A DNA stretch of 38,872 nt from a virus. The stretch spans positions 1 through 38,872 of IMG/VR virus record IMGVR_UViG_3300013233_000191; one strand, given 5' to 3'. Below are positions 19,770-28,960 of this stretch, piece after piece. The notes below the pieces were generated by a model. It ran no database searches. It was given only the letters and a program-made list of their open reading frames with translations, and was not told the DNA's origin. Every line of letters starts with the position of its first letter. Positions within the stretch are counted from its first letter, which is position 1. Position numbers and translations under genes: made by a program.

Positions 19770-21055
19770 TAGGTATAGGTAGACAAGGATTTGTAGGTGA
19801 TAGTGGTTCAACTGTAGCTCCGCATGTTCCAGTGGCTTGGATAGGTAAGTGGGTTGAGGCTTACTTTGCTGATAATTCAGATACAATTAAACCAGCACCA
19901 TCTCCAGATAACTATCCATTCTCCTATGTACCAACAGCACACGCCAATGGGTTGGTACTTAGCCGTCCTACAGTGCTTGGTGCAAATACATCAGAGAGTT
20001 GGACAATACCTACATGGGATATTGTGGCAAAGCAGTACAAGCCCTCATGCCCAACTGGTTCACTTTTTTCTTTTAAAGGAACTAGGGTACTAAATCCATT
20101 TGTAGGCGCAAGCGTACCTATGGGATATCCAACAGTCTTTCCATTACCATTGCAACCATGTCGCGTATATAATGCTTTAGATACATTTGTAGTTACTGAC
20201 GCAGATGTTATGACACCTACCTATGGTGGTACAGTGCCTATGTACTACATGGTAGGTATTCACAGGGGTAGTATTACAAATGTAACTACAGGTATCTCGT
20301 TGTCTCCAGTGATTCCCTCTATATCAGCTACAGCTACAGAAGTTCCAACATATCAGACACCTGCATTGTATGGTGTTTTACAAGTGTCTGTAGGTGATGT
20401 TGTAGAGTTTGCAGCAGGTACTGTTATTGAAAATAGGTCTGGGATTTCCCCCATATTTGACCTACTATTTGAAGAACCTATAAATAATAATGGGTTTTAT
20501 CAGAGACTTTTAAACTACCCTTACCCTACGGCACAGGCACAAGGGGTTGACTATAGAGCCATTACTGACAGTGGTAGTCCTACATCATTACAAGGCGTGG
20601 CTTGGATAGATGCGTTCTATCCAGACGTACCTGCCTATAAATTAGAGTTTGAAGTCATGCTATTCTATGAAGACTGCAATCTTCAATATACTTACCAAGG
20701 GGGGCAGGGTATAACGAGCTATGCTACTATGGTACGCACACCTACACTGTTGAAATTGAATGGGCATTACAATAATGCACAGGCACTGACAATCATCAAC
20801 CCACCACCACTAAAGACTTGGGTTAAGTGTTCTGTAGAATTATATCCAACTGACCCAACTGACCCACTGTATCCTTCGGGGTGGGCAACACGCTCTACAA
20901 TTAATGGGGTACAAACAACAGCAGATTCTGGAAGTGGCTCACCTACACTGCTTTTAGCAGCTTCTCCAGATATATCACTTGGAGCAATCTACTTTACACC
21001 AAACAAACCCTGTCTGATGCGGAACGTCCGCATGTCATACTGGGAGAGGTTATAA
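19766..21055 (+). CDS. Putative tail fibre / receptor-binding protein
   Basis: 429 aa, beta-rich, many Pro, Tyr and Thr residues (NPFVGASVPMGYPTVFPLPL). The C-terminal 150 residues (KLEFEVMLFYEDCNLQYTYQ onward, ending LMRNVRMSYWERL) look like a jelly-roll or LamG-type binding domain. Last gene of the acquired fibre block before lysis genes. No enzymatic motif seen. Confidence 0.55.
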   Translation: MIGIGRQGFVGDSGSTVAPHVPVAWIGKWVEAYFADNSDTIKPAPSPDNYPFSYVPTAHANGLVLSRPTVLGANTSESWTIPTWDIVAKQYKPSCPTGSLFSFKGTRVLNPFVGASVPMGYPTVFPLPLQPCRVYNALDTFVVTDADVMTPTYGGTVPMYYMVGIHRGSITNVTTGISLSPVIPSISATATEVPTYQTPALYGVLQVSVGDVVEFAAGTVIENRSGISPIFDLLFEEPINNNGFYQRLLNYPYPTAQAQGVDYRAITDSGSPTSLQGVAWIDAFYPDVPAYKLEFEVMLFYEDCNLQYTYQGGQGITSYATMVRTPTLLKLNGHYNNAQALTIINPPPLKTWVKCSVELYPTDPTDPLYPSGWATRSTINGVQTTADSGSGSPTLLLAASPDISLGAIYFTPNKPCLMRNVRMSYWERL

Positions 21056-21057
21056 TA

Positions 21058-21378
21058 ATGGCAACCAATGAAGATGTACTGGAGAAGCTCGTGGAGAATA
21101 TGACAGGGGAAACAAGGATGTTTTCCACTAAAGAGATTATCATGATTGGTATGATTATCTTTGCAGGTGCAGGGCAGTGGTATGCAACACAAGCTAGGAT
21201 TGATGCTCTTGAGATTTATATTAAGTCTCAAGCTATGAGTAATAAGCTGGACTTCTCAGCATTACACAGTGAAGCAGCAAGTAATGGTGCAGAAATCAAT
21301 GCCCATATCCAGTGGGAGATGGAGCAGAAACTTCAAGCTCAACAAGATATTATTGATAGTCTAAGGAGTGGTAAATAA
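21058..21378 (+). CDS. Single-pass membrane protein, holin or spanin candidate
   Basis: 106 aa. One hydrophobic helix at about 27-44 (IIMIGMIIFAGAGQW) between a charged N-terminus and a long helical, coiled-coil-like C-terminal part (IQWEMEQKLQAQQDIIDSL). Directly upstream of the endolysin, with AGAGG before the ATG. This layout fits a holin or an i-spanin-type protein; sequence alone cannot decide. Confidence 0.6.
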   Translation: MATNEDVLEKLVENMTGETRMFSTKEIIMIGMIIFAGAGQWYATQARIDALEIYIKSQAMSNKLDFSALHSEAASNGAEINAHIQWEMEQKLQAQQDIIDSLRSGK

Positions 21379-21776
21379 TGGCAAGGTTCAGTAGAAGTTC
21401 AAAGAGTAAACTTGCAACAACACATCTACGATTGCAGGAATTGTTCAAAAGGGTCATTCGTGGGTACGATTGTAAAGTTCTTTGTGGGTATCGTGATAGG
21501 GGTGAGCAAGATAAAGCGTTCAAATCTAAACGCTCTACAAAGTCCTATCCACAATCCAAGCATAACCACCTACCAAGTATTGCTGTTGATGTTGTGCCAT
21601 ATCCTATTGACTGGGATGACATGGAGAGGTTCAGACACTTCGTAGGCTATGTAGAAGGCGTTGCATCTATGATGGGTATGAAGATTAGAAATGGTGGTGA
21701 CTGGGATAGTGACCATGAGTTTGATGACCAGCGGTTTATTGATATGCCACACTTTGAATACCTAGGAGAAGTATAA
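21378..21776 (+). CDS. M15-family endolysin (L-alanyl-D-glutamate peptidase type)
   Basis: 132 aa. CGYRDRGEQDKAF near 35-48, then S60-K-H62-N-H followed by A69-V-D71-V-V-P, and the second His at 125 in MPHFEY, match the zinc peptidase M15 endolysins of phages (SKHN-PS-AVD-P form). Cleaves peptide cross-links of peptidoglycan at lysis. No signal peptide, so release depends on a holin such as the flanking membrane proteins. Confidence 0.9.
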   Translation: MARFSRSSKSKLATTHLRLQELFKRVIRGYDCKVLCGYRDRGEQDKAFKSKRSTKSYPQSKHNHLPSIAVDVVPYPIDWDDMERFRHFVGYVEGVASMMGMKIRNGGDWDSDHEFDDQRFIDMPHFEYLGEV

Positions 21777-21994
21777 TGATTAGTATTGCATTTGTATTAT
21801 TGAAGGAAGTCTTGTTGGCAACGGTAGCCAAGGTTGCATTCAAGGCAGTGGCAGAAAGATTTGCTACACGTCTTGTTATCTATGGTCTTGAGAAGTTGAA
21901 GGGCTACAGCACAAACGATGTAGTTGATTCTACTGTTGAAGACATTATCCAATCATTGAAGGGTAAGCGCCTTTCAGTGGCTGATAAGGCTTAG
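21776..21994 (+). CDS. Small membrane-active protein, holin candidate
   Basis: 72 aa; hydrophobic N-terminal part (MISIAFVLLKEVLLATVAKV) then an amphipathic helix and a charged tail (GKRLSVADKA). AGGAGAAG upstream. Position right after the endolysin supports a role in lysis. Confidence 0.55.
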   Translation: MISIAFVLLKEVLLATVAKVAFKAVAERFATRLVIYGLEKLKGYSTNDVVDSTVEDIIQSLKGKRLSVADKA

Positions 21995-22007
21995 CCCACC
22001 GCAAATC

Positions 22008-22037
22008 TTTAGGCGGCAGACGTGCCGCTTATAGTTT
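22008..22037 (+). repeat. Hairpin repeat, copy 2 (upstream of major capsid)
   Basis: GCGGCA-GACG-TGCCGC with TTATAGTTT after it. The 18-mer CGGCAGACGTGCCGCTTA (22014-22031) recurs exactly at 26721-26738 and with two changes at 12805-12822. It lies between the lysis and capsid genes and may be a partial terminator or processing hairpin. Confidence 0.6.
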
Positions 22038-22176
22038 CTATCCTGTGGTGCATAGTTCGGCTCATGCGTTCACTTGTGCTGGTTCGGTAGATTCGCACAC
22101 TACACTTGCGCTGGTATGGGAAAGGTCGCGTGTTCCAAAGATATATGAACGTAAATATATTTTACAGGAATCAACC

Positions 22177-23208
22177 ATGCCATTTAATGCCGCAGAAATT
22201 GCACTTGTCGGGCAAACTACGCTCGACTTCCATCAACGGAACAAACCCGTTGACCAATACAATCATAAACGCCCCTTGCTGGATTGTTTAGAAAAGAAAA
22301 AATCAACCTTCCCTGCGTCAAAAGAGTTCATCAGTGAAAGCTTACGCACAGGCAATGATTCCAATTTTCAATACAACAAAGGCTCTGGTATTGTAACGTA
22401 CAACCATAAAAACATTTTCAATAGCGCACAGTTCCCTTGGACTGGTATTCATGATGGCTTCTTCTTGTCAGAAGATGAATTGTCTGCCAACGGCATCATT
22501 GTCAACGATAAGGTCAAAGGCAAATACACTGCTGCTGAAAAAGAGCGTTTAATCAATATCCTTGTTGAGCATAAAGATGCGCTTGATGAAGGTTTCCGTG
22601 AAAAATTCGATTTCAATTTGCATTTGGATGGTGTTGCAGGCGTGGATGCTATCGCAGGGCTTGACCACTTGATTGCATTGAACCCAGCCGTTGGCGTGGT
22701 GGGCGGCATTGACCGTGCGCTTGTTCCTTACTGGCGCAACCAAGCAGCATTGGGTTTGACGGCGGCAAATATTCGCCAAGTCATGGAGCAGCTATGGCGC
22801 TTGAATATTCGTAATGGTGGTCAACCTGACAAGATCATCTGTGGCTCGGCTTTTCTTGATACCTATCGCGCAGCTATCAATGCGTCTGGCGTTATCAATG
22901 TGCAAGCTGGCAGCACAACCAAAGTTGAAGGCGCGTATGGCGAAACAACTTTCCACGGTGTTGAGCTTGTATGGGATCCAACTTTTGATGATTTGGATGC
23001 AGCCCTTTTGCCAGTTACACCTTGGGCAAACCGCTGCTATTTCATCAACACGCGCCACATCAAGCTCCGACCAATGGAAGGGCAAGACATGGTGACACGC
23101 ACCCCAACACGTCCACACGATCAGTATGTCCAATACTGGGCGAAGACTTGGAAAGGTGGTTTAACCATGAACCGTGCTAACGCGCATTCGGTATTGTCGG
23201 TCGCATAA
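22177..23208 (+). CDS. Major capsid protein
   Basis: 343 aa from the ATG at 22177 (AGGA at 8 nt); a longer frame opens at 22045 but lacks a site and reads poorly. The order NKPLLD-like N-arm, GIHDGFFLSEDELSANG, long central part with LDHLIALNP, ICGSAFLDTYRAAI, VELVWDPTFDDLD and HIKLRPMEG near the end fits HK97-fold capsid proteins of podoviruses. Located after the lysis block and away from scaffold, an unusual order. A terminator follows. Confidence 0.85.
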   Translation: MPFNAAEIALVGQTTLDFHQRNKPVDQYNHKRPLLDCLEKKKSTFPASKEFISESLRTGNDSNFQYNKGSGIVTYNHKNIFNSAQFPWTGIHDGFFLSEDELSANGIIVNDKVKGKYTAAEKERLINILVEHKDALDEGFREKFDFNLHLDGVAGVDAIAGLDHLIALNPAVGVVGGIDRALVPYWRNQAALGLTAANIRQVMEQLWRLNIRNGGQPDKIICGSAFLDTYRAAINASGVINVQAGSTTKVEGAYGETTFHGVELVWDPTFDDLDAALLPVTPWANRCYFINTRHIKLRPMEGQDMVTRTPTRPHDQYVQYWAKTWKGGLTMNRANAHSVLSVA

Positions 23209-23222
23209 CAGCAACCATAAAC

Positions 23223-23250
23223 AAGGGCGGCTACGGTCGCCCTTACTTTT
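23223..23250 (+). terminator. Rho-independent terminator after major capsid
   Basis: AAGGGCG 23223-23229 pairs with CGCCCTT 23238-23244 around an 8-nt loop, followed by ACTTTT. Probably partial, since the tail genes continue on the same strand. Confidence 0.7.
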
Positions 23251-23264
23251 AAGGAGAATGGAAG

Positions 23265-23726
23265 ATGATTAAAATCAAATTTATCAATGTGCTGGTGTCG
23301 CTTGGCATGTCTACCAAGATTCACAAGCAAGTCATGGAGCATGAAGTTGCCGTGCTTGAAGAAATCCACAGCGTTGAGCTTTTGGATGATGTTGGCGAAG
23401 TGCGCGAAGTGGATGCTGGTGAAGAATATGGACGCTTGCAAGCATGCTATGGCAATGATGGCGATGGTGTGCCTTATGTGCAGCTTGCTTATGGTCGCTT
23501 GAATACTGGCGGCTTTGAAAAGGCTTTAACCAATATGGCAGCAAAAAAAGCACCAGCTTCACCCGAAGCCCTGCTTGCATTGTCAGTGAAGGAAGCGGTT
23601 AAATTTATTACTGGCTACGACCAAGCACAATGCGAAATCTTGCTTGCGCTTGAAAAAGATGGTGAAGCCCGAAAAGGCATCATCAATGCTTTAGAAGAGC
23701 GCATTGGCGAAGTGGTAACAGCTTAA
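23265..23726 (+). CDS. Hypothetical virion protein
   Basis: 153 aa, AAGGAG site before the ATG. Acidic middle (ELLDDVGEVREVDAGEEY); the C-terminal part is helical (LSVKEAVKFITGYDQAQCEI). Position between capsid and tail tube genes suggests a head-completion or decoration role. Not recognised by family. Confidence 0.6.
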   Translation: MIKIKFINVLVSLGMSTKIHKQVMEHEVAVLEEIHSVELLDDVGEVREVDAGEEYGRLQACYGNDGDGVPYVQLAYGRLNTGGFEKALTNMAAKKAPASPEALLALSVKEAVKFITGYDQAQCEILLALEKDGEARKGIINALEERIGEVVTA

Positions 23727-23729
23727 ATC

Positions 23730-24377
23730 ATGGCACTGCCACGGAAAATACTAGGACAGATGAAAACAGAGCTACGCCATAGGCTTGGCTTCGCTTCAGA
23801 TGGCGCATCGATTACACAAAATGCCCACCTGCTTGATGACATCTTACAGGCTTCGCAAGAGGCGTTGTATCAAGAGTATGACTTTCCCGAATTGCGCAGG
23901 GTGGTAGACCAAACTGTGCAAGCAGGGCAACGATTCCTTGATTTCCCTAGTGATTGCGAATCGCGCAATATTTTGACCGTGGCAGTGTTGTACCAAAAAA
24001 TATGGATTCCTTTGCTAAAAGGTATCACTACCCAGCATGATTCTTTCCCCAACCAGTCCTACCCTAGGCGGTATGATACGGCGCAGATGGTTGAGCTGTT
24101 TCCCATTCCCAACCAAGATTACACCATACGCTTTGAATACAAAGCAAACTTGCTCCCCTTTACCCAAGACCAACACCCATGCACCCTTGATGCAAGGCTT
24201 GTGCTCACCTATGCGATTGTTGAAGCCAAGGCGCATTATGGTCATCAAGATGTTGGATTATACCAACGCCAGCTGTCGGGCATGATTCGCAATATGCAAA
24301 GCGCCGCCCACCACGGCAACATATACCAGCGCAACAAGAAGGTAAGCTATGTTGAGCCGTTGCCAGTGCATGTATAA
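23730..24377 (+). CDS. Tail tubular protein A-like adaptor
   Basis: 215 aa. Helical N-terminus (QNAHLLDDILQASQEALYQE YDFPELRR pattern), a central beta part (FLDFPSDCESRNI) and a C-terminal helical part with AYAIVEAK-like helix match the T7 gp11-type head-tail adaptor of podoviruses. Sits before the nozzle gene as expected. Starts without a clear ribosome-binding site 3 nt after the previous stop, suggesting coupling. Confidence 0.75.
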   Translation: MALPRKILGQMKTELRHRLGFASDGASITQNAHLLDDILQASQEALYQEYDFPELRRVVDQTVQAGQRFLDFPSDCESRNILTVAVLYQKIWIPLLKGITTQHDSFPNQSYPRRYDTAQMVELFPIPNQDYTIRFEYKANLLPFTQDQHPCTLDARLVLTYAIVEAKAHYGHQDVGLYQRQLSGMIRNMQSAAHHGNIYQRNKKVSYVEPLPVHV

Positions 24378-26872
24378 TGGGTGAAATAAAACTTGCCGAC
24401 TTTGGCACAGGCATAGACACACGCCGCAGTGCATCGACCTCTAACCCCAAATCATTCCGTGACATTGAAAATTGCTTTATCACCACAGGACACACGCTGA
24501 AAAAGCGCGGTGGCTTCAAGCATATCGCAAGGCTACCAGCCAACACCGCAGGTTTAATGGCATACAATGGCGCACTGCAAGTATTCAGAACCACCACCAA
24601 TGCTGATAAGCTGCCTATTGTTCTGGCCGCTAACGTGGCAATAGCAGTCAATGGTGACACCACGCCTTTTGCTACGGTAGAGCTAGAGAATGTGGGAGTA
24701 AGGCGTACTGTAAAAACATTAGTGACCAATGCAGGGATAGAGCAGGTCGCCAACAATGACATCCGCTATGTTCATTTTGCTGATGATTTCAATGCCGCTC
24801 CGTATATCATTATTGAGTATTGGGATGGCAGAAAGTCGCATCATTATGTCGATGAGCTTCCTGTATTTGAAAGAGTGCCTGTATTCACCGCACTCACCAG
24901 CTTGAGCAGCAATATGATCCGCCCAAGTCAATCTAGCAGCAACCCTGCTTTTGTATTTCTTCTTCATGGCACAACCACCAGTAGCACCGAGCCATATTAT
25001 GGGCTTAAAGATTACGCCTCACGGCAAGTAACCCTGTGGGGAGAAAAATCAAGCGCGACTTATGCCGATTTTGAAATCACAGGAGTAATCAACCCTACGA
25101 TTGATCCTGTATATATAGCACTGCATAACCAGCTTGAAGCTGCTATTGCCATATTGAACACCACCCTTGCCTTGCCTGTAACCAAAGATGTAGAAACCCA
25201 GACCGTAGGCGGAGTGGTAACCAGCCGTGTATTTGCTGAAAACAAGGTGCTGCAAGCTGCATACGTTGGTTTCTTATCCTCCATGCAGGCTGCCTACGAT
25301 GCCACTGCTACAGCACAAGCAGGCGTATCTAGTGTGGTAAACAGGCGTATTAATGAGTTGTGGGCGATTAAGGAAAGCAAGAGAGGCGCTTTAGCCAACT
25401 TGAATGCTCGGAAAGTTAACAAATCAAACCGTACGATATTGACAAGGGAGAGGAACGCTGCCGCAACAGCATTGGCAGCAGCCACTACAGCCTACAACAA
25501 CTACATTGCCTTGCACCATGCTGATGGTGGAACGGGTCTGACCGCTGGGTCTGATGCCATCCTGCTGTATTGTAGATGGAAGATGGAAAACTATGCAGCC
25601 ATGAAGGCGGCGGAGGTCTTTACACTTGCGCCAACCCTTGCTGTTGGTGATGAAGTATGGGTAGACCCTAGATTCGGAACACAGATTGTGGGAGGCATAG
25701 CCAGCACGGTACTGCTCAACGCATTAGGCATAGACCTTTATTGCACAGCAATAGACCCCAACGAAACGCGCTATACCCATATCAAAGACCAAGATTTAAA
25801 CCAAGACAATACTATTGCCGTCAATATCGCCGAGAAGCTATTTGTAGCAGATGGGGACAGAGTACAATTCTCGCAAACCAACGACCCGACACGCTGGTTT
25901 TTTGACCCCAACGATACCAATGTTGATGCAGGATGGTTGCCTGTTGGCATTCACCAGAGTGGCGAGCGTGTTGTTACTGCTTTAGGGCAGCACCTTGGCA
26001 AGCTTACCGTATTTTTCAGCGATGCCAGCCAAGTGTGGACAGTTGATCCTAATCCCGATGCGATGGCATTTGTGCAAACCATTGAAGGGGCTGGCACAAG
26101 CTTCAAGCATTCAGTAGGCAATGTGAGCAATGACAGTGTATTTTTACACCGCACTGGATTCCGCGCTATTTCTGCCATGCAGTACAACAACAATTTGACC
26201 GATGCTGATTTTGGTTCACCTGTGGATAATCCAGTACAAGCCCATTTGCAAAGTGCTGCATTGCGGCGTGATGTGCAGGGCTTGTTTGATGGTGCTGCCG
26301 ACTTCTTTACCCCTGAAGCTGCCAATGCTACCCCAGTGGTGAGCAAAACGATTGCTTCACTTGGGCAGTATTGGTGTGCTATCGGCAAGGATATATGGGT
26401 ATTTTCCTACTCTCGCGCGGCTAAAGTTGCAGGGTGGTCGCGCTATACCTTGCCATATCAAGTGGATTATATCGCAGAAATGAACGGCACGGTTTACATC
26501 CGCAGCGGCGTGGATGTGTATGCCTATGATGCCAATAAACTTGAAGATGACCTTGATGGATTCGCAGCAACCACCGCACCTATTATAGGCACAGCCTCGT
26601 TTCAATACCTCAACGCCAAGGCAGCAGGTCGCCTTAAAATGTTCCATAGCTTTGATAGCGTGGTGATTGGTGATGTGAACATGCGCTTCAAATTTGACGC
26701 GCGCAATCCCGATATCCAGACGGCAGACGTGCCGCTTACGGGCGATAGCAATCCCGACTACCTTACGCCGATGCAAGTCACCAGCACCAGCATTGCGCCA
26801 GTGGTTGAATCGGTTGTAGCTTTTGAATTGGAATATCTAGCCCTTTATTTCAACATGTTAGGCAGGAGATAA
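24377..26872 (+). CDS. Tail tubular protein B-like nozzle
   Basis: 831 aa. The start (KLADFGTGIDTRRSASTSNP) and FITTGHTLKKRGGFKHIARL are characteristic of the nozzle family, as are VADGDRVQFSQTNDPTRWFF and TIEGAGTSFKHSVGNVSNDS in the propeller part. A helical insertion at about 220-400 (QAAYVGFLSSMQAAYDATAT) is unlike T7 gp12. Forms the tip of the short tail and contacts fibres. Confidence 0.85.
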   Translation: MGEIKLADFGTGIDTRRSASTSNPKSFRDIENCFITTGHTLKKRGGFKHIARLPANTAGLMAYNGALQVFRTTTNADKLPIVLAANVAIAVNGDTTPFATVELENVGVRRTVKTLVTNAGIEQVANNDIRYVHFADDFNAAPYIIIEYWDGRKSHHYVDELPVFERVPVFTALTSLSSNMIRPSQSSSNPAFVFLLHGTTTSSTEPYYGLKDYASRQVTLWGEKSSATYADFEITGVINPTIDPVYIALHNQLEAAIAILNTTLALPVTKDVETQTVGGVVTSRVFAENKVLQAAYVGFLSSMQAAYDATATAQAGVSSVVNRRINELWAIKESKRGALANLNARKVNKSNRTILTRERNAAATALAAATTAYNNYIALHHADGGTGLTAGSDAILLYCRWKMENYAAMKAAEVFTLAPTLAVGDEVWVDPRFGTQIVGGIASTVLLNALGIDLYCTAIDPNETRYTHIKDQDLNQDNTIAVNIAEKLFVADGDRVQFSQTNDPTRWFFDPNDTNVDAGWLPVGIHQSGERVVTALGQHLGKLTVFFSDASQVWTVDPNPDAMAFVQTIEGAGTSFKHSVGNVSNDSVFLHRTGFRAISAMQYNNNLTDADFGSPVDNPVQAHLQSAALRRDVQGLFDGAADFFTPEAANATPVVSKTIASLGQYWCAIGKDIWVFSYSRAAKVAGWSRYTLPYQVDYIAEMNGTVYIRSGVDVYAYDANKLEDDLDGFAATTAPIIGTASFQYLNAKAAGRLKMFHSFDSVVIGDVNMRFKFDARNPDIQTADVPLTGDSNPDYLTPMQVTSTSIAPVVESVVAFELEYLALYFNMLGRR
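26721..26738 (+). repeat. Hairpin repeat, copy 3 (inside the nozzle gene)
   Basis: Exact 18-base copy of the hairpin at 22014-22031, here within coding sequence near the 3' end of the nozzle gene. Confidence 0.65.
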
Positions 26873-26876
26873 TATC

Positions 26877-27476
26877 ATGGGATTAGCCAACGCTTTAACC
26901 GAAAATAACGCCCAGCCCATGATTGACCAAAAGTACAACAACGGCGGTCGTGCTTATTACCGTGACCAAGCCGTACAAGGTTTTGGCAATCAGCAAATGG
27001 GCAACATAAACAACCAATTCGGCAGAGCATCAAGCACTGCTAAACAGGGTATTGCACGGCGCGGCTTGCATGGAGGTAGTGCAGATTTAAGCAGTCAATC
27101 ACGGCTTGCGCGTGGCTTACAAGATGCAAGGGCTGGCGTATCAGGGCAAATGCTCACGATGGGCAACCAGCTTGCAGGGCAAGATGAGCAAGCAAGGGCA
27201 GGATTGAGCAACCAATTCAACGGCGCAATGGCTTCCAACACGCAAAACCAGCAGCAGCTTACAGGGCTTGCAGGTGCGCTAAGTTCGCAACAGCAAGATT
27301 TAGGCTTGAGCGCAATCAATGGCGCAGTCGGTGCAGGCGTTGGCGCATACAATCAGCAGCGCATCCAAGGGCAGAATGACTTGGCTACCAGCCAGTACCA
27401 ATCAATCATCCCACCGCAGCAGACTATGACCATGAAACCACAAGCTGCCACACCATATGATTACTTGAACTACTAG
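26877..27476 (+). CDS. Internal virion / ejection protein, small
   Basis: 199 aa, rich in Gln, Asn, Ala and Gly (GKNNQFGRASSTAKQG-like, ARRGLHGGSADLSSQSRLAR), with long amphipathic segments. Such proteins follow the nozzle gene in podoviruses and belong to the DNA-ejection apparatus (T7 gp14 position). AGGAG before the ATG. Assigned by context and composition. Confidence 0.6.
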   Translation: MGLANALTENNAQPMIDQKYNNGGRAYYRDQAVQGFGNQQMGNINNQFGRASSTAKQGIARRGLHGGSADLSSQSRLARGLQDARAGVSGQMLTMGNQLAGQDEQARAGLSNQFNGAMASNTQNQQQLTGLAGALSSQQQDLGLSAINGAVGAGVGAYNQQRIQGQNDLATSQYQSIIPPQQTMTMKPQAATPYDYLNY

Positions 27477-27485
27477 GAGCATCCC

Positions 27486-28034
27486 ATGCCTTTACCTTTA
27501 ATAGCTATGGCAGCAGGCGCAGCAGGCAGCTTGATTAGCAACTATGCCGAGCAAGGCGCAAACAAAAAACGCCAAGGCATTGTCAACCAAGGTCTAGCCA
27601 GCCAACAAGGCTACCGCAACGATATGGTCAATGCTCTTGCTGGCACATTAAACAATGGTGCAAGCATCAATCAGCACACCGCCAATCGCACCCAAGCGGT
27701 GAGCAATGCCATAGGCAACGCACCCCGATCCGCAAACTACGCAGGCGCACCCAAAGCATACCAAACAGGACAAGCGCGTATGGCATTGGGCAACGCACAG
27801 CGCAAGACAGCGTTGGCGCAAGCGTTGGGCGGAGCACAAGGCTTTCAGTCGGCAAACTTCCAAGACGGCATAGGCAGAAGCCAGCTAGGCACAGAGCTAG
27901 GCGGCATCAATCGCCAAGCCAGCAATCAGTTGTTCCAAGATTCGCAACGCATCAATGCCGTGCGCCCCAATGCAGGGCTGCAATTTGTTGGTGAAGGCTT
28001 GAAACTTGGCGCGGCATTAGGAGGGGTATTGTAA
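27486..28034 (+). CDS. Internal virion / ejection protein
   Basis: 182 aa. The N-terminus MPLPLIAMAAGAAGSLISNY is a Gly/Ala-rich hydrophobic helix, then Gln/Asn-rich helices (NKKRQGIVNQGLASQQGYRN) and a C-terminal hydrophobic tail (LKLGAALGGVL). Good candidate for a membrane-channel-forming ejection protein similar in role to T7 gp14. Overlaps the next gene. Confidence 0.6.
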   Translation: MPLPLIAMAAGAAGSLISNYAEQGANKKRQGIVNQGLASQQGYRNDMVNALAGTLNNGASINQHTANRTQAVSNAIGNAPRSANYAGAPKAYQTGQARMALGNAQRKTALAQALGGAQGFQSANFQDGIGRSQLGTELGGINRQASNQLFQDSQRINAVRPNAGLQFVGEGLKLGAALGGVL

Positions 28035-28960
28035 TGGCAAACCCATTTAATTTTTCACAAGGCATCCAAGGCGACACCAACCAACAGATTTACAACCAAC
28101 GCACCAACGAGCTATCGCAAGTTGATTTGAACCGCGCCCAAGGGATGAATCAACTCTCCGAGCGTGACTTAAATACGCAAACCCACGGCAACCGCGTTGC
28201 TTTAAGGGAAGCTTTCGGTGGCATGAATGCGCGACAATTAGAAGCCGCACAATTTGGACTCGCCAACCCCGAACAAATGGCGCAAATTGGCAAGAATGCA
28301 GCACAAGGACAGCTTCAAGACGCTGCCCTTTTTGGTGAGCAAGACCTGCAAAACAACGCCCATGCCTTCAACAAATCAAATTCAATCTATGACCAAACAG
28401 GCACAGGAACGCGCTTAAACGTGTATGACGGCAGCCAACGCATCAGCGATTTAGACCGCGCTACGGCGAACAAATCAGCGTTTGATATTGTGCAAGGCAA
28501 AGCTGAAATTGCCCAAAATAGAGTCAACGAAGGCACGCACGATTACAGCATCCAAGACATGACCGACTTGCGTAATTATTACTCTGTAACCAATGAAGAT
28601 GGCACAGTTTCCGCCTCACCGTATTTGCAGCAAATGCTTGGCGGCGCAACACAAGGGCTTGATTTACCACAAGGGACAATGGACTTTGTGCAGCAATTTG
28701 TAACCAAAGCAGCGGCAGACCGCGTACCACCAGCGCAAATTCACAGCATGTTAGCCGAGGCTTTGGGCAAAGGTGTCCAGTATGATCCCAAAGGTGACAG
28801 GGGAACGTTTAGGTATTTTGATTCACCAGCCGTAAACTTTGATGCGAATGCAGCGTGGAGCGACCAACAGGGGCAACCAAACCCTGCGGCAGGAGCAGCT
28901 AGCCCAGCCCCTTATGGCAATATTCCCAGCGCATTCTTAGAAGGAAGAAAAATGTTATGA
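28034..28960 (+). CDS. Internal virion protein, T7 gp15-position
   Basis: 308 aa, AGGAGGGG upstream. Gln/Asn-rich helical protein (QIYNQRTNELSQVDLNRAQG). Position between the small ejection proteins and the polyvalent protein suggests that it belongs to the ejected core complex. No enzyme motif seen. Its stop overlaps the next start by ATGA. Confidence 0.6.
   Translation: MANPFNFSQGIQGDTNQQIYNQRTNELSQVDLNRAQGMNQLSERDLNTQTHGNRVALREAFGGMNARQLEAAQFGLANPEQMAQIGKNAAQGQLQDAALFGEQDLQNNAHAFNKSNSIYDQTGTGTRLNVYDGSQRISDLDRATANKSAFDIVQGKAEIAQNRVNEGTHDYSIQDMTDLRNYYSVTNEDGTVSASPYLQQMLGGATQGLDLPQGTMDFVQQFVTKAAADRVPPAQIHSMLAEALGKGVQYDPKGDRGTFRYFDSPAVNFDANAAWSDQQGQPNPAAGAASPAPYGNIPSAFLEGRKML

Noticed and set aside
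15702-21055. Diversity-generating retroelement linked to the fibre genes
   Set aside because: No reverse transcriptase frame and no template/variable repeat pair noticed in the window.
22045-22176. N-terminal extension of the capsid protein
   Set aside because: No ribosome-binding site at 22045, while AGGA precedes the ATG at 22177; the extra 44 residues do not look like protein.
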